From: Nitrospira sp. CR1.3
Lineage (GTDB): Bacteria; Nitrospirota; Nitrospiria; Nitrospirales; Nitrospiraceae
Length of the DNA stretch: 64,000 nt
Assembly (NCBI GenBank): GCA_014055525.1
Contig: WIAH01000011.1
Span: 1-64,000, forward strand
Direction of reading: 5' to 3'
The notes beneath the pieces are model-generated. The model was not told the DNA's origin. It saw only the letters and a program-made list of their open reading frames with translations, and searched no databases. The translations under genes were made by a program, and so were the position numbers. This document shows positions 1-9,591 of the stretch, one piece after another. The first letter of the stretch is position 1; every line of letters starts with the position of its first letter.

Positions 1-117
1 GTGAGTGTGACGGCCGAATTGATCAGCCCGATTGCGATGGATCAGGGGCTGCGGTTCGCCGTGCGCGAGGGCGGCAAGACCGTCGGCTCCGGCGTCGTCA
101 CCGAAATCCTCGCCTAA
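1..117 (+). CDS. tuf: Elongation factor Tu, C-terminal fragment
   Basis: The window opens inside a reading frame that encodes the last 38 residues of EF-Tu before a TAA stop. The tail ([20 protein letters not shown], then [10 protein letters not shown]) is the beta-barrel domain 3 end that is near-invariant in bacteria. EF-Tu delivers aminoacyl-tRNA to the ribosome as a GTP complex. It lies directly upstream of rpsJ, the usual str-to-S10 junction. The start lies outside the window. Confidence 0.95.
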   Translation: MSVTAELISPIAMDQGLRFAVREGGKTVGSGVVTEILA

Positions 118-154
118 CGCGGACAGCTGTCGATTGACAGCCAAGGAGTGGGAA

Positions 155-466
155 GTGAAGGTCGACCAAAGAATCAGAATCAGGCTACGAGGGTTTGACT
201 ACCGCGTGCTGGATCAATCGGTTGCGGAAATCGTCGAAACGGTCCGGCGCAGCGGAGCCAAGATCGTGGGGCCGATTCCCCTGCCGACCAGGATCGAGAA
301 ATTCACGGTCCAGCGCGCGACGCATGCGGACAAGAAGGCGCGCGAGCAATTTGAGATCAGAACCCATAAGCGTTTGATGGACATCATGGAGCCCACGCCG
401 GAGACCATGGATTCCTTGATGAAACTGAATCTGGCCGCCGGGGTCGACGTGGAAATTAAATTGTGA
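155..466 (+). CDS. rpsJ: 30S ribosomal protein S10
   Basis: The 103-residue product matches S10 in full, including the loop region around [17 protein letters not shown] and the [12 protein letters not shown] segment. S10 sits in the 30S head and also acts as NusE in transcription antitermination. The frame is open further upstream. I chose the GTG at 155 because an AAGGAG ribosome-binding site ends 6 bases before it and the residues after it ([14 protein letters not shown]) are the family N terminus. First gene of the S10 operon. Confidence 0.95.
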   Translation: MKVDQRIRIRLRGFDYRVLDQSVAEIVETVRRSGAKIVGPIPLPTRIEKFTVQRATHADKKAREQFEIRTHKRLMDIMEPTPETMDSLMKLNLAAGVDVEIKL

Positions 467-468
467 GG

Positions 469-522
469 AAGGTCGAGGTTCAGGTTAAGGCTGAGCTCGA
501 CTTTGGCCTCAACCTCAACCTT
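469..522 (+). repeat. Imperfect inverted repeat between rpsJ and rplC
   Basis: Two 16-base arms (469-484 and 507-522) pair at 14 positions, rich in AGGTT/AACCT units. The loop contains the string GGTTAAGGCTGAG, which recurs in the rplR-rpsE gap near 8.35 kb. It forms a hairpin in the S10 operon transcript but has no T-run, so it is not a standard terminator. I regard it as a small dispersed palindromic repeat. Confidence 0.6.
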
Positions 523-533
523 GGGGTGAGCGA

Positions 534-1154
534 ATGACGAACGGGTTGCTCGGAAAAAAGCTTGGGATGACGCAAGTCTTCGATGAGAGCCAGTTGATCC
601 CGGTGACGGTGATCGAAGCCGGTCCTTGCCGTGTCGTCATGGTGAAGACAAAGGACCGTGACGGCTATGAAGCGGTCCAGTTGTCTTACGGCGAGGTGAA
701 AGATCGCAAATTGTCCAAAGCCCAGCTTGGACATCTCAAGAAGCATGAGGCTCCTTCCAGTCGGACCCTCAGAGAGTTCAAGAAGGCCGGCGATGCGGCG
801 GTCGGTCAGACGGTCAAGGTTGACATTTTCAAGAAGGGGGACTGGGTTGATGTCATCGGGGTGTCGAAGGGGAAGGGGTTCCAGGGCGTGGTGCGGCGGC
901 ACCACTATTCGGGTGGACCTGAATCGCACGGGTCGATGTTTCATCGTGCACCCGGCTCGATCGGAGCCAGTTCATTTCCTTCCCGTGTGTGGAAAGGTAA
1001 GACATTGCCGGGACACATGGGGGCCGAGCGCGTGACATCGCAGCGGTTGAAAGTGATCGAATCGAGACCGGAGGAGAATCTGCTGTTCGTCCGCGGCGCC
1101 GTTCCCGGTGCGGCGAACGGACTCGTCGTGGTGAGAAAGTCGAAGAAGGGATAG
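534..1154 (+). CDS. rplC: 50S ribosomal protein L3
   Basis: 206 residues, normal for bacterial L3. The N terminus ([12 protein letters not shown]) and the central [20 protein letters not shown] loop, which reaches the peptidyl-transferase centre, are family hallmarks. L3 is an early 23S rRNA assembly protein. It is separated from rpsJ by a hairpin repeat and lies 3 bases before rplD, so it is cotranscribed with the S10 operon. Confidence 0.96.
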   Translation: MTNGLLGKKLGMTQVFDESQLIPVTVIEAGPCRVVMVKTKDRDGYEAVQLSYGEVKDRKLSKAQLGHLKKHEAPSSRTLREFKKAGDAAVGQTVKVDIFKKGDWVDVIGVSKGKGFQGVVRRHHYSGGPESHGSMFHRAPGSIGASSFPSRVWKGKTLPGHMGAERVTSQRLKVIESRPEENLLFVRGAVPGAANGLVVVRKSKKG

Positions 1155-1157
1155 GGC

Positions 1158-1781
1158 ATGCCGACGGTTGATGTCGTTGATTTGAGCAGGCGGAAAGTCG
1201 GATCTGCGGAGCTTCCGGCCGAAGTCTTCGGCTGCAAGCCTCATACGGCCCTGGTGCATGAAGCCGTGGTGATGCAGCAGGCCTGCGAGAGGCAGGGAAC
1301 CGCGTCGACGCTGCGTCGAGGTGAAGTGCAGGGTTCTGGGAAGAAACCCTGGAAGCAAAAGCATACAGGCCGTGCACGTGCAGGGTCGGTGCGCTCCCCG
1401 GTCTGGCGGCACGGCGGATCGGTATTCGGACCCAAGCCGAGAAGTTATGCGTTCAGCATGCCCAAGAAGAAATACCGCGCGGCGCTGCAGAGCGCTTTGT
1501 CGGCAAAGGTGGCGGGAGGTCAGGTGGTCGTGATGTCCAACCTGTCGCTGGACCAGCCCAAGACGAAACTGCTGGCCAAAGCCTTGGGGCAATTCGGTGA
1601 AGGCACTCGGATTCTTGTCATTGCGGGCGAAGGACACAGCGGCCTCATACAGGCGGCTCGGAATCTTCCCACTGTCGAGGTGGTCGCGCCGGATCGCTTG
1701 AATGTCTATGAAGTGGTGCGTGCGAAGACGATCGTCATTCCCGAACGGGAATTGGCGCGAGTGAAGGAGGTCTGGGCATGA
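1158..1781 (+). CDS. rplD: 50S ribosomal protein L4
   Basis: 207 residues. It contains the L4 extended loop (KPWKQKHTGRARAGSVRSP followed by WRHGGSVFGPKPRSY) that lines the nascent-peptide exit tunnel. L4 binds 23S rRNA domain I. In enterobacteria it also autoregulates the S10 operon; no such leader can be judged here because the operon start is outside the window. Its stop overlaps the rplW start by 4 bases (ATGA), which suggests translational coupling. Confidence 0.96.
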   Translation: MPTVDVVDLSRRKVGSAELPAEVFGCKPHTALVHEAVVMQQACERQGTASTLRRGEVQGSGKKPWKQKHTGRARAGSVRSPVWRHGGSVFGPKPRSYAFSMPKKKYRAALQSALSAKVAGGQVVVMSNLSLDQPKTKLLAKALGQFGEGTRILVIAGEGHSGLIQAARNLPTVEVVAPDRLNVYEVVRAKTIVIPERELARVKEVWA

Positions 1782-2071
1782 GCATCGATCTCCATCACGT
1801 GTTGATACAGCCGTTACTGACGGAGAAGGTCACGGCGATGAGGGAGGCCAGCAACACAGTCGGATTCTTGGTTCATCCCGATGCGAATCGCGTTCAGATC
1901 AAGCAGGCAGTCGAAACATTACTAAAGGTCAAGGTGGAACGCGTGAATGTGCTGAACGTGCAAGGCAAGATCAAGCGTCTGGGACGGTTTTCCGGGAAGC
2001 GCTCCGATTGGAAGAAGGCCTTCGTCAAGCTGAAGCAGGGCGAGAAGCTCGAACTCTACGAAAGCGCGTAG
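1778..2071 (+). CDS. rplW: 50S ribosomal protein L23
   Basis: 97 residues, the bacterial L23 length. The motifs LLTEKVTAMREASN and VNVLNVQGKIKRLGRFSGKRSDWKKAFVKL are typical. L23 forms the exit-tunnel rim and docks trigger factor and SRP. It starts at an ATG inside the rplD stop. Confidence 0.95.
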   Translation: MSIDLHHVLIQPLLTEKVTAMREASNTVGFLVHPDANRVQIKQAVETLLKVKVERVNVLNVQGKIKRLGRFSGKRSDWKKAFVKLKQGEKLELYESA

Positions 2072-2100
2072 CAGGCCTGGGGACGCAATAAGGACGAATT

Positions 2101-2943
2101 ATGGGACTGAAAGCCTATAAGCCGACGACATCAGGGCGGCGCGGGATGTCCGTGGTGACGACCGAAGAGTTGACCAAGAAGAGACCGGAAAAGTCGCTCA
2201 CCTCGTTCGAGCTTCGTACCGGTGCACGGAACAACCAGGGACGGACGACGGTTCGGTTCCGCGGGGCCGGGCATAAGCGGTTGTACAGAACAATCGACTT
2301 TCGTCGTGAGAAGGTCGGGATTTCGGCCAAGGTTGTGGCGTTGGAGTACGATCCCAACCGTTCAGCTCGCATCGCGCTGCTCAGTTATCGAGACGGCGAA
2401 AAACGCTATATCCTGGCTCCGGTGGGATTGCAAGTCGGAGATGTGTTGCAATCCGGGTCCGATGCGGAGGTCAGGACGGGAAACGCGCTGCCGTTGGCCA
2501 ATATGCCTTTGGGAACGACGATCCACAATGTCGAGTTGAAGCCGGGCAAGGGCGGGCAGTTGATTCGCAGCGCCGGCGGATTCGCTCAAGTCATGGGCCG
2601 CGACGGCGACTATGTGCAAGTGCGGCTCAAGTCTGGAGAGATGCGCCGCATTCTCGCCTCCTGTATGGCTACGGTCGGACAGGTCGGAAATTTGGATCAT
2701 GAAAACATCAATGTCGGGAAAGCTGGTCGGTCTCGCTGGCTGGGGCGTCGTCCGCACGTTCGCGGCGTCGTCATGAATCCGGTCGACCATCCGCACGGAG
2801 GCGGTGAGGGTAAGTCCGGGCAGGGCAACCCGCATCCAGTCTCTCCCTGGGGTTTGCCGACCAAGGGATACAAGACACGCAAGAACAAGGCGACGGATAA
2901 ATACATCATCGCCCGTCGGAAGTCAGGAGTGCGCAATGCCTAG
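2101..2943 (+). CDS. rplB: 50S ribosomal protein L2
   Basis: 280 residues with the SH3/OB fold signature ([14 protein letters not shown]-type segment, here [19 protein letters not shown]). The C-terminal [18 protein letters not shown] loop carries the histidine region important for peptidyl-transferase assembly. L2 bridges 23S rRNA domains. Its last 8 bases overlap the start of rpsS. Confidence 0.97.
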   Translation: MGLKAYKPTTSGRRGMSVVTTEELTKKRPEKSLTSFELRTGARNNQGRTTVRFRGAGHKRLYRTIDFRREKVGISAKVVALEYDPNRSARIALLSYRDGEKRYILAPVGLQVGDVLQSGSDAEVRTGNALPLANMPLGTTIHNVELKPGKGGQLIRSAGGFAQVMGRDGDYVQVRLKSGEMRRILASCMATVGQVGNLDHENINVGKAGRSRWLGRRPHVRGVVMNPVDHPHGGGEGKSGQGNPHPVSPWGLPTKGYKTRKNKATDKYIIARRKSGVRNA

Positions 2944-3223
2944 ATCGATCAGCAAGGGGCCGTTCGTCGACGACCATCTACTCAAGAAAGTGGAGCAGAT
3001 GAACCAAACCAAGGATCGGAAGATCATCAAGACCTGGTCGCGGCGGTCGACCGTAGTGCCGGACATGATCGGACATACGTTCGCGGTTCACAATGGAAAA
3101 AAATTCATCCCGGTATTTGTCACGGAGAATATGGTCGGGCACAAACTCGGGGAGTTTGCTCCGACGAGGTTCTTCAAAGGGCACGGACAGGCCAAAACGG
3201 AAAAGGCGGTTGCCCTCAAGTAG
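2936..3223 (+). CDS. rpsS: 30S ribosomal protein S19
   Basis: 95 residues starting [18 protein letters not shown], the standard S19 N terminus. The conserved [23 protein letters not shown] core follows. The frame is open upstream inside rplB, but the ATG at 2936 is the family start, with a nearby AGGAG in the rplB end. S19 contacts the head of 16S rRNA together with S13. Confidence 0.96.
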   Translation: MPRSISKGPFVDDHLLKKVEQMNQTKDRKIIKTWSRRSTVVPDMIGHTFAVHNGKKFIPVFVTENMVGHKLGEFAPTRFFKGHGQAKTEKAVALK

Positions 3224-3241
3224 GCTGGCTTAACGAGGAAG

Positions 3242-3595
3242 ATGATGGCAGAAGCACGAGCAGTACTCCGGTTCGTTCGCGTGGCCCCACGCAAGGCCCG
3301 TCCGGTCGTCGACATGATCCGTGGACAGCAGGTGCCGATGGCCCTGGCGATGCTGAAGCATCTGCCCCGGCATGCGGCGCGGGTCATCGAGAAAGTGCTC
3401 CGTTCCGCCGTCGCCAATGCGGAGCAGAAAGAACTCGGAGACGGCGAATCCATGCGCGTGTCCAAGGCGTTCGTCAACTGCGGCCCGATTTATAAGCGGT
3501 TTCGCGCCAGGTCCATGGGGCGAGCCAATGCGATTCAAAAACGTACGAGCCACATCACGGTCGTGGTGGAAGCGCCTGGCGTAACGGGGAAGTAA
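3242..3595 (+). CDS. rplV: 50S ribosomal protein L22
   Basis: 117 residues. The [21 protein letters not shown] segment and the C-terminal SHITVVVEA strand identify L22, whose beta-hairpin lines the exit tunnel beside L4. Two consecutive ATGs (3242 and 3245) are possible starts after a GAGGAAG ribosome-binding site. Confidence 0.95.
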   Translation: MMAEARAVLRFVRVAPRKARPVVDMIRGQQVPMALAMLKHLPRHAARVIEKVLRSAVANAEQKELGDGESMRVSKAFVNCGPIYKRFRARSMGRANAIQKRTSHITVVVEAPGVTGK

Positions 3596-3642
3596 ATTTC
3601 GCCGCGGCATGTTGGCCGCTGCAGAACTGAGGCACAGATCGT

Positions 3643-4314
3643 ATGGGTCAAAAAACACATCCAATCGGCTATCGGCTGGGCTACAACTATACATGGAGCT
3701 CCCGGTGGTATGCCGGGAAGGACTATGCCAAGCTCCTGCATCAGGACATCAAGATCCGCAAGATCGTGAAGCAGAAGCTGTTTCATGCGGGTGTGGCGAA
3801 GGTTGAGATCGAGCGTTCCGGAGACCAGACGCGCGTGATCATTCACACGGCTCGTCCCGGGATCATCATCGGCCGCAAGGGCGCAGAAGTCGATAAGCTC
3901 AAGGCTGAATTGGAAAAACAGTACGGCGGACAGGTCTATATCACGGTCAGGGAGATCAAGAAGCCCGAGCTGGACGCCCAGCTCGTCAGCGAAAACGTGG
4001 CCACGCAGTTGGAAAAGCGGGTGGCATTTCGCCGGGCCATGAAGCGAAGCGTGCAGTCGGCGTTGCGCCTCGGCGCGCAGGGCATCAAGATCATGATCGC
4101 CGGACGCCTCGGCGGGGCGGAAATTGCCCGGACCGAGTGGTATCGGGAAGGACGAGTGCCTCTCCATACGCTTCGAGCGGAAGTCGATTATGGGTTTGCA
4201 GAGGCCCACACGACGATGGGACAGATTGGCGTTAAGACGTGGATCTATAAGGGAGAGCTTCTCCCGGCGCAACCGCTCAAACCGGAATCCGCTTTTGAGC
4301 GGCGGCTTGGGTAA
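3643..4314 (+). CDS. rpsC: 30S ribosomal protein S3
   Basis: 223 residues. It starts [14 protein letters not shown], then a KH domain with a [15 protein letters not shown] motif (about residues 75-90) and the C-terminal [26 protein letters not shown] region. S3 forms the mRNA entry tunnel of the 30S subunit. The gene is preceded by 47 bases after rplV and followed closely by rplP. Confidence 0.96.
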   Translation: MGQKTHPIGYRLGYNYTWSSRWYAGKDYAKLLHQDIKIRKIVKQKLFHAGVAKVEIERSGDQTRVIIHTARPGIIIGRKGAEVDKLKAELEKQYGGQVYITVREIKKPELDAQLVSENVATQLEKRVAFRRAMKRSVQSALRLGAQGIKIMIAGRLGGAEIARTEWYREGRVPLHTLRAEVDYGFAEAHTTMGQIGVKTWIYKGELLPAQPLKPESAFERRLG

Positions 4315-4328
4315 GGCATGAGGGAATC

Positions 4329-4742
4329 GTGTTAGCACCGAAGAAGGTCAAGTTCAGAAAAATGATGAAGGGGCGCATGCGGGGGAAGGCCTACCGCGGC
4401 GGGCACGTCACCCTCGGCGAATTCGGATTGAAGGCGTTGGAGCCTGGTTGGGTAACGAGCCGGCAGATCGAAGCAGCTCGTATTGCGATCACTCGATATG
4501 TGAAACGCGGCGGACAGGTGTGGACCAGGATTTTTCCGGATAAGCCGATTACGAAGAAGCCGGCCGAAACCCGCATGGGTAAGGGAAAAGGCAACCCGGA
4601 ATATTGGGTTGCGGTCGTGAAGCCCGGCCGGATTCTCTACGAGATGGGTGGAGTCACGCCGGAAATTGCCAATGAAGCGTTCAGGCTGGCGTCGCACAAA
4701 TTGCCGATTGCGACCAAGTGTGTTGCGCGCGGCGAGTTTTAA
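4329..4742 (+). CDS. rplP: 50S ribosomal protein L16
   Basis: 137 residues, normal size. [19 protein letters not shown] and the [20 protein letters not shown] segment are diagnostic. L16 organises the A-site tRNA binding region of 23S rRNA. The start codon is GTG. Confidence 0.96.
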   Translation: MLAPKKVKFRKMMKGRMRGKAYRGGHVTLGEFGLKALEPGWVTSRQIEAARIAITRYVKRGGQVWTRIFPDKPITKKPAETRMGKGKGNPEYWVAVVKPGRILYEMGGVTPEIANEAFRLASHKLPIATKCVARGEF

Positions 4743-4776
4743 GACGGTTTGAGATTCGGAGAAGGCGGAGATCTCG

Positions 4777-4986
4777 ATGGATCTGAAGGAACTGAAACAA
4801 TTGACCGGTCCGGAGTTGTCGGAGAAGGCGAAACAGTTGACGCAAGAGCTCTTCAACCTCCGCTTCCAGCTGGGCACCGGACGGCTTGAAAATCCGATGC
4901 AAATCAGGAAAACGAAACGGGCCATCGCGCAAGTGAAGACCATCTTGCGCCAGGTCGAGCATACGGGGCGCAAGACGGCTTCCTGA
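4777..4986 (+). CDS. rpmC: 50S ribosomal protein L29
   Basis: 69 residues forming the expected two-helix protein: [20 protein letters not shown], then [18 protein letters not shown]29 sits at the tunnel exit beside L23. It is preceded by a GGCGGAG ribosome-binding site. Confidence 0.95.
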   Translation: MDLKELKQLTGPELSEKAKQLTQELFNLRFQLGTGRLENPMQIRKTKRAIAQVKTILRQVEHTGRKTAS

Positions 4987-5005
4987 AGCGAAAGGGTTTG
5001 GAATC

Positions 5006-5272
5006 ATGGCAGAGGCGAAGGTCAAACGGCGAGAGTGGGTCGGGCGGGTCATCAGCAACAAAATGAACAAGACCGTGGTGGTGGCGGTTGAACGGTCGGT
5101 CGTGCATCCGATTTATCGGAAAGTCCTGCGACGGATGACGAAGCTGAAAGCCCATGACGAACAGAATGCTTGTGGTATCGGAGACCGCGTACGGATGATC
5201 GAAACCAGGCCGATCAGCAAGGAAAAACATTGGCGCGTGGTCGAGGTGCTGGAAAAAGGACGGGCGGAGTAG
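5006..5272 (+). CDS. rpsQ: 30S ribosomal protein S17
   Basis: 88 residues, OB-fold. The motif [27 protein letters not shown] is characteristic. S17 binds 16S rRNA helix 11 early in assembly. It lies 19 bases after rpmC in the standard rpmC-rpsQ-rplN order. Confidence 0.95.
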   Translation: MAEAKVKRREWVGRVISNKMNKTVVVAVERSVVHPIYRKVLRRMTKLKAHDEQNACGIGDRVRMIETRPISKEKHWRVVEVLEKGRAE

Positions 5273-5309
5273 GGCGAAGCAATCGAGGTCGTAAGGAACG
5301 AACGAGATC

Positions 5310-5678
5310 ATGATTCAGAACTACACATACATGGATGTTGCCGATAACTCCGGGGCGAAGCAGGCCATGTGCTTCCATGTGCTTGGAGGCTCGAAGCGCC
5401 GGTATGCCTCATTGGGGGATATCATCGTGGTGGCCGTCAAGGAAGCGATTCCTCAGGCGACCGTCAAGAAAGGCGACGTCAGCCGAGCGGTAATCGTGCG
5501 CACGACGAAGGAAGTTCGTCGCGAAGACGGCTCCTACATCAAGTTCGATCGAAACGCCTGTGTGCTCATCAATAAGGACGGGGAACCTGTCGGGACGCGC
5601 ATCTTCGGACCGGTCGCGCGCGAGCTGCGGTGGAAAAAATTCATGAAGATCATTTCTTTGGCTCCGGAAGTGCTCTAA
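5310..5678 (+). CDS. rplN: 50S ribosomal protein L14
   Basis: 122 residues, the invariant L14 length. [21 protein letters not shown] and the [31 protein letters not shown] region are highly conserved. L14 contacts 30S helix 14 and is the anti-association target of RsfS. Confidence 0.97.
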   Translation: MIQNYTYMDVADNSGAKQAMCFHVLGGSKRRYASLGDIIVVAVKEAIPQATVKKGDVSRAVIVRTTKEVRREDGSYIKFDRNACVLINKDGEPVGTRIFGPVARELRWKKFMKIISLAPEVL

Positions 5679-5702
5679 CTGAACCGAGACGTAGGAGTGC
5701 CA

Positions 5703-6032
5703 GTGCAAGCGTTGCAAAAAGCTCGAATCAGGAAAGGCGATACGGTGGTGGTGATTGCCGGCCGAGACCGTGGAAAGTCGGGCAAGGTCTTGTCGGTCGA
5801 TCGTACGGCTGGCAAGGTCGTGGTCGAAAAATTAAACATGATCAAGCGGCATACCAAGCCGAATCAGAAGGTCAAGCAGGGTGGAATTCTGGAGCGGGAG
5901 GCGCCGCTGGCCATTTCCAACGTGATGTATCTGTGTCCAGTCACGCAGAAACCGACGCGGCTCGGAGTGCGGACGCAGAACGATGGTCGTCGGGTCCGGT
6001 TCAGCAAGAAGTCCAAGGAACTTGTCGAGTAG
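5703..6032 (+). CDS. rplX: 50S ribosomal protein L24
   Basis: About 109 residues with the KOW motif ([22 protein letters not shown], residues 8-30). L24 nucleates 50S assembly near the exit tunnel. Two in-frame GTG codons compete. I prefer 5703 because the TAGGAG ribosome-binding site (5692-5697) would overlap the GTG at 5697, whereas it lies 5 bases before 5703. Confidence 0.93.
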   Translation: MQALQKARIRKGDTVVVIAGRDRGKSGKVLSVDRTAGKVVVEKLNMIKRHTKPNQKVKQGGILEREAPLAISNVMYLCPVTQKPTRLGVRTQNDGRRVRFSKKSKELVE

Positions 6033-6048
6033 AAGAGGACTGGCAGCA

Positions 6049-6708
6049 ATGGCGGATGCAAAGGATCCCAAGAAAGCAAAAGCCGGCAAGCCGGCGGGGC
6101 GGCCGTCGAAGAAGGAGAGCGCCTCGGCGCCTCAGGCGTTAGATGACGGGAGCGAAGAGTCGAAGTTCAGCCCGAGGCTCCGCGAGATGTATCGCGAGCA
6201 GGTCATACCGGCCCTGATGAAAGAATTCGGTTACAAGAACGTCATGCAAGTGCCGAAGCTGGAGCGCATTGTGCTGAACGTCGGTATGAGCGAAGCAACG
6301 CAGAACGTCAAGCTGCTGGAAGGCGCGGCGAGCGAACTGGGAACGATCACAGGACAGAAACCGATCATTACCAAGGCGAAAAAGGCGATCGCCGGATTCA
6401 AGCTGCGGCAGGGGATGCCGATCGGGACCAAGGTCACTTTGCGGAATCGCCGAATGTACGAATTTTTCGATCGACTGGTGACGCTGGCCCTCCCCCGGAT
6501 TCGCGACTTCCGCGGGGTTTCTCCGAAGGCGTTCGATGGGCGCGGCAACTATACGCTGGGTCTCAAAGAGCAGTTGATTTTCCCGGAAATCAAGTACGAT
6601 GAGGTGGCGTCGATTCACGGCATGGATATTACCATCGTGACTACGGCCCGAACGAACGATGAAGGGAAGGCCTTGCTCAGGCAATTGGGCATGCCCTTCC
6701 GAGCCTAA
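6049..6708 (+). CDS. rplE: 50S ribosomal protein L5 with N-terminal extension
   Basis: 219 residues; the usual length is about 179. The core from about residue 43 ([20 protein letters not shown], then [19 protein letters not shown]) is ordinary L5, which contacts 5S rRNA and the P-site tRNA. The first 42 residues are a Lys/Ala/Pro/Ser-rich low-complexity stretch. The ATG at 6049 has an AGAGGA site about 10 bases upstream, and I see no good ribosome-binding site for an internal start. The extension is therefore probably translated. Confidence 0.93.
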   Translation: MADAKDPKKAKAGKPAGRPSKKESASAPQALDDGSEESKFSPRLREMYREQVIPALMKEFGYKNVMQVPKLERIVLNVGMSEATQNVKLLEGAASELGTITGQKPIITKAKKAIAGFKLRQGMPIGTKVTLRNRRMYEFFDRLVTLALPRIRDFRGVSPKAFDGRGNYTLGLKEQLIFPEIKYDEVASIHGMDITIVTTARTNDEGKALLRQLGMPFRA

Positions 6709-6729
6709 CGCGCAACGAAGGAGCCGACT

Positions 6730-6915
6730 GTGTCGAGATTAGCCCTGAGAAACAAGTGTGCGGAAAAGCCCAAGTTCCCGACAAGAGTTTATCATCGGTG
6801 CGGGATTTGTGGACGCGTCCACGGATTCTTGCGCCGGTTCAAGATGTGCAGAATTTGTTTCCGGCTACTGAGTCTGAAGGGAGAGATTCCAGGCGTCAGG
6901 AAATCCAGTTGGTAG
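6730..6915 (+). CDS. rpsN: 30S ribosomal protein S14, zinc-binding type
   Basis: 61 residues, the short type Z form. It carries two CxxC pairs (CGIC and CRIC) that bind zinc, separated by a basic segment. The start is GTG. S14 is a late 30S head protein. The zinc-free long paralog found in some bacteria is not seen here. Confidence 0.95.
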   Translation: MSRLALRNKCAEKPKFPTRVYHRCGICGRVHGFLRRFKMCRICFRLLSLKGEIPGVRKSSW

Positions 6916-6986
6916 TGTGGTCATTGCCGGACGTATGAACGATCCGGCGGCGTGGTGATCGACTAGGACCGAGTGAAAGGGTTCGT

Positions 6987-7382
6987 ATGGTAACAGATCC
7001 GATCAGTGACTTGCTGGTGAGATTGCGAAACGGGTTCCGGCGTCAGCATGAGGTCGTGACCATTCCTGCGTCCAAACTGAAGCGGGAAGTGTTGCGCGTC
7101 TTGCAGGCCGAAGGATTCATTCACGGTGTCGAGACGGCGACGGAGGATGGGCATCCCGTCCTGAAAATCCAGCTTCGTTACGTAGGCGAAGGACAGCCGA
7201 TGATCACCGGCATGGAACGGGTGAGCAAGCCCGGACGCCGTGTCTACGTCGGCAACAAGAACATTCCACGAGTGCGAAACGGCATCGGAATGGCCATCTT
7301 GTCGACATCGAAAGGGATCATGACCGATCAAGCATCCCGCAAGGCGGGACTCGGCGGGGAAGTGCTCTGTTCAATTTGGTAA
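6987..7382 (+). CDS. rpsH: 30S ribosomal protein S8
   Basis: 131 residues starting MVTDPISDLLVRLRNG, with the C-terminal STSKGIMTDQASRKAGLGGEVLC rRNA-binding motif. S8 binds the central domain of 16S rRNA and represses spc operons in enterobacteria. A GTG/ATG context at 6987 follows GTATGG. Confidence 0.96.
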   Translation: MVTDPISDLLVRLRNGFRRQHEVVTIPASKLKREVLRVLQAEGFIHGVETATEDGHPVLKIQLRYVGEGQPMITGMERVSKPGRRVYVGNKNIPRVRNGIGMAILSTSKGIMTDQASRKAGLGGEVLCSIW

Positions 7383-7421
7383 CGGGCCGTTGACCGTATC
7401 GGCAAGAAGGATGGCGCAGCG

Positions 7422-7958
7422 ATGTCACGCATAGGGAAGAAACCGGTTCAGGTTCCCGCCGGAGTTGATGTGAAAGTGACAGGGTCTGTCGTGTCGGTGA
7501 AGGGTCCGTTGGGTAGGCTCGATTGGACGCTGGCACCGGGGATCGGTGTCACCGTGGACAAGGGACAAGTCGTGGTGACGCGGTCCAGCGACGACCGTAA
7601 TGTGCGTGCGTTACACGGGCTTGTCCGCGCGGAACTCAACAATATGGTTCACGGGGTTACGAAAGGCTACGAACGAAATCTGGAGATCACCGGTGTCGGT
7701 TACAAGGCCGCCGTTCAAGGGCGGGCCATGAGCTTCAATGTCGGCTATATCAACCCGGTAATTTATCCGATTCCGACCGGGATCGATGTAAAGGTGGACA
7801 AGCAGACATTGATCAATGTGAAGGGCTTCGATAAACGGTTGGTGGGACAGGTAGCCGCAAACCTCCGGGCCATCAAGCCGCCGGATGTCTACAAGCAAAA
7901 GGGTGTGCGATACGTCGGTGAAGTCCTGCGGAAGAAGGAAGGGAAAACAGGGAAGTAG
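7422..7958 (+). CDS. rplF: 50S ribosomal protein L6
   Basis: 178 residues, two tandem L6 domains. The start MSRIGKKPVQVPAGVDV and the C-terminal IKPPDVYKQKGVRYVGE motif are diagnostic. L6 lies near the sarcin-ricin loop. It ends 6 bases before rplR. Confidence 0.96.
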   Translation: MSRIGKKPVQVPAGVDVKVTGSVVSVKGPLGRLDWTLAPGIGVTVDKGQVVVTRSSDDRNVRALHGLVRAELNNMVHGVTKGYERNLEITGVGYKAAVQGRAMSFNVGYINPVIYPIPTGIDVKVDKQTLINVKGFDKRLVGQVAANLRAIKPPDVYKQKGVRYVGEVLRKKEGKTGK

Positions 7959-7964
7959 GGTGGT

Positions 7965-8330
7965 ATGAACAGCGCGGAAAAAAACCGGCAATTAGCCCGT
8001 CGTCAACAGCGTGTTCGCCAGCGAATTTTCGGGACCGACATGCGCCCCCGGCTGAACGTGTTCCGAAGCAGCGGCCATATTTATGCGCAAATCATCAATG
8101 ATCTGAATGGAACGACGCTGGTTTCGGCGTCCTCACTCGACAAAGCGTTGCGAACATCGCTGAAGTCGACCAGCAGTATCGTCGCGGCCAAAGCCGTCGG
8201 GAAGCTGCTGGCTGAACGGGCGAAGAACGCCAAGGTTCATGCGGTCGTGTTCGATCGCGGCGGCCGGCTCTACCACGGCCGAATTAAGGCGCTGGCCGAA
8301 GCCTCGCGCGAAGGCGGCCTGCAATTCTAG
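7965..8330 (+). CDS. rplR: 50S ribosomal protein L18
   Basis: 121 residues. [23 protein letters not shown] and the C-terminal [26 protein letters not shown] are typical. L18 anchors 5S rRNA together with L5. Cotranscribed with rplF. Confidence 0.96.
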   Translation: MNSAEKNRQLARRQQRVRQRIFGTDMRPRLNVFRSSGHIYAQIINDLNGTTLVSASSLDKALRTSLKSTSSIVAAKAVGKLLAERAKNAKVHAVVFDRGGRLYHGRIKALAEASREGGLQF

Positions 8331-8337
8331 CAAAGGC

Positions 8338-8402
8338 TTAGGTTAAGGCTAAGGCTGAGCAGAGTCATGGACCACTTAACCTCGGCCTGGACCTCAACCT
8401 AA
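8338..8402 (+). repeat. Inverted repeat between rplR and rpsE
   Basis: An AGGTTAAGGCTAAGG-type left arm (8338-8360) pairs imperfectly with a right arm (8381-8402) made of complementary CCTCAACCTAA units. It is related to the repeat in the rpsJ-rplC gap: both share GGTTAAGGCT followed by GAG. There is no T-run. It occupies nearly the entire 87-base gap just before the rpsE ribosome-binding site. Confidence 0.55.
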
Positions 8403-8417
8403 ATTAGGAGAAACAGC

Positions 8418-8927
8418 GTGCGAGTCAATCCAGATGAACTCAGCCTGAAAGATAAAGTCGTCTTCATCAATCGCGTGGCAAAGGTGGTGAAGGGCGGAAA
8501 GCGGTTCAATTTCTGCGCCCTCGTCGTGGTCGGAGATGGGCAGGGGTGGGTCGGTATCGGCAAGGGAAAAGCCGCTGAAGTGCCGGTGGCGATTTCAAAG
8601 GCGGTCCAACAGGCCAAGAAGAATTTGGTTCATGTGCCGCTCAAGTCCGGAACGATTCCACATGAAGTCCATGGACTCTTCGGTGGAGAGCACGTGCTTC
8701 TGAAGCCGGCGGCTGAAGGAACAGGCATCATCGCCGGCGGCGCAGTGCGGGCGGTCGTCGAACTGGTGGGTGCGCATAACGTGATCTCCAAGACCTTGGG
8801 AAGAGGTAATCCGTTCAATACCGTTCGAGCAACTCTTGACGGCCTGACGCAACTTCGAAATCCCGAAGAGGTGATGCAGCTGCGGCGCGGTCTCTCGGAA
8901 ACCCGGCATACCGGTGTGGGGGCGTAA
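8418..8927 (+). CDS. rpsE: 30S ribosomal protein S5
   Basis: 169 residues: a dsRBD-like N domain ([21 protein letters not shown]) and the C domain with [29 protein letters not shown]5 is at the mRNA entry and affects decoding fidelity. GTG start with an AGGAG site. The stop overlaps the rpmD start (TAATG). Confidence 0.96.
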   Translation: MRVNPDELSLKDKVVFINRVAKVVKGGKRFNFCALVVVGDGQGWVGIGKGKAAEVPVAISKAVQQAKKNLVHVPLKSGTIPHEVHGLFGGEHVLLKPAAEGTGIIAGGAVRAVVELVGAHNVISKTLGRGNPFNTVRATLDGLTQLRNPEEVMQLRRGLSETRHTGVGA

Positions 8928-9145
8928 TGGCGACGGCGAAAGCGGCAAAAGTCGTTAAAGGGGGGGCGCAGACCATGCGTATTACGCTGAAGCGGAGCCC
9001 GATCGGGACCCCAGAGCGTCATCGACTTGTCTTGCGCGGGTTAGGGCTACGAAAGATTCGTCAATCAGTTCTGCGGCCCGATACGCCCCAAGTGAGAGGC
9101 CTCATTCATCAGGTCGGATATTTATTGGAAGTGCAGCCACAATGA
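8927..9145 (+). CDS. rpmD: 50S ribosomal protein L30
   Basis: 72 residues from the ATG that overlaps the rpsE stop. The L30 core begins at MRITLKRSPIGTPERHRLVL, giving a 16-residue Lys/Ala-rich N-terminal extension. An internal ATG at 8975, preceded by a G-rich stretch, would give the usual length of about 56 residues. I keep the overlapping start because of the tight operon spacing but cannot exclude the internal one. Confidence 0.9.
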   Translation: MATAKAAKVVKGGAQTMRITLKRSPIGTPERHRLVLRGLGLRKIRQSVLRPDTPQVRGLIHQVGYLLEVQPQ

Positions 9146-9591
9146 ACCTACATGAACTCGCTCCGGCAAAAGGAGCCAAGAAGAAGCGGAAGCGGATCGG
9201 CCGGGGGCCGGGATCGGGTCACGGAAAAACGGCGACCAAAGGCCATAAGGGTTTGCTGGCTCGCTCCGGCGGCGGTAAAGGTCCCGGATTTGAAGGCGGT
9301 CAAATGCCGCTCATCCGCCGGGTGCCGAAATACGGATTCACCAATCCGTTCAGAAAAGAATACGCCATCGTGAACGTGAAGAGCCTGGTCGACTTGTCCG
9401 TGGAGGGAACCATCACGCCCCAAGCGCTGGTCGATGCGGGACTGGTCAAGCGCGTAACATTGCCGGTCAAGATCCTCGGGAATGGAGAGTTGAAGAAGGC
9501 CCTGGTCGTGCAGGCTCACAAGTTCAGCAAGTCGGCTGAGGCGAAGATCCAAGCAGCGGGAGGGAGAGTCGAGGTCATCCCCGGTGTTTGA
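9142..9591 (+). CDS. rplO: 50S ribosomal protein L15
   Basis: 149 residues. The Gly/Lys-rich N terminus (KKRKRIGRGPGSGHGKTATKGHKG) and the GFEGGQMPLIRRVPKYGF motif identify L15, a late 50S assembly protein. It overlaps rpmD by 4 bases and secY by 8 bases. Confidence 0.96.
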   Translation: MNLHELAPAKGAKKKRKRIGRGPGSGHGKTATKGHKGLLARSGGGKGPGFEGGQMPLIRRVPKYGFTNPFRKEYAIVNVKSLVDLSVEGTITPQALVDAGLVKRVTLPVKILGNGELKKALVVQAHKFSKSAEAKIQAAGGRVEVIPGV

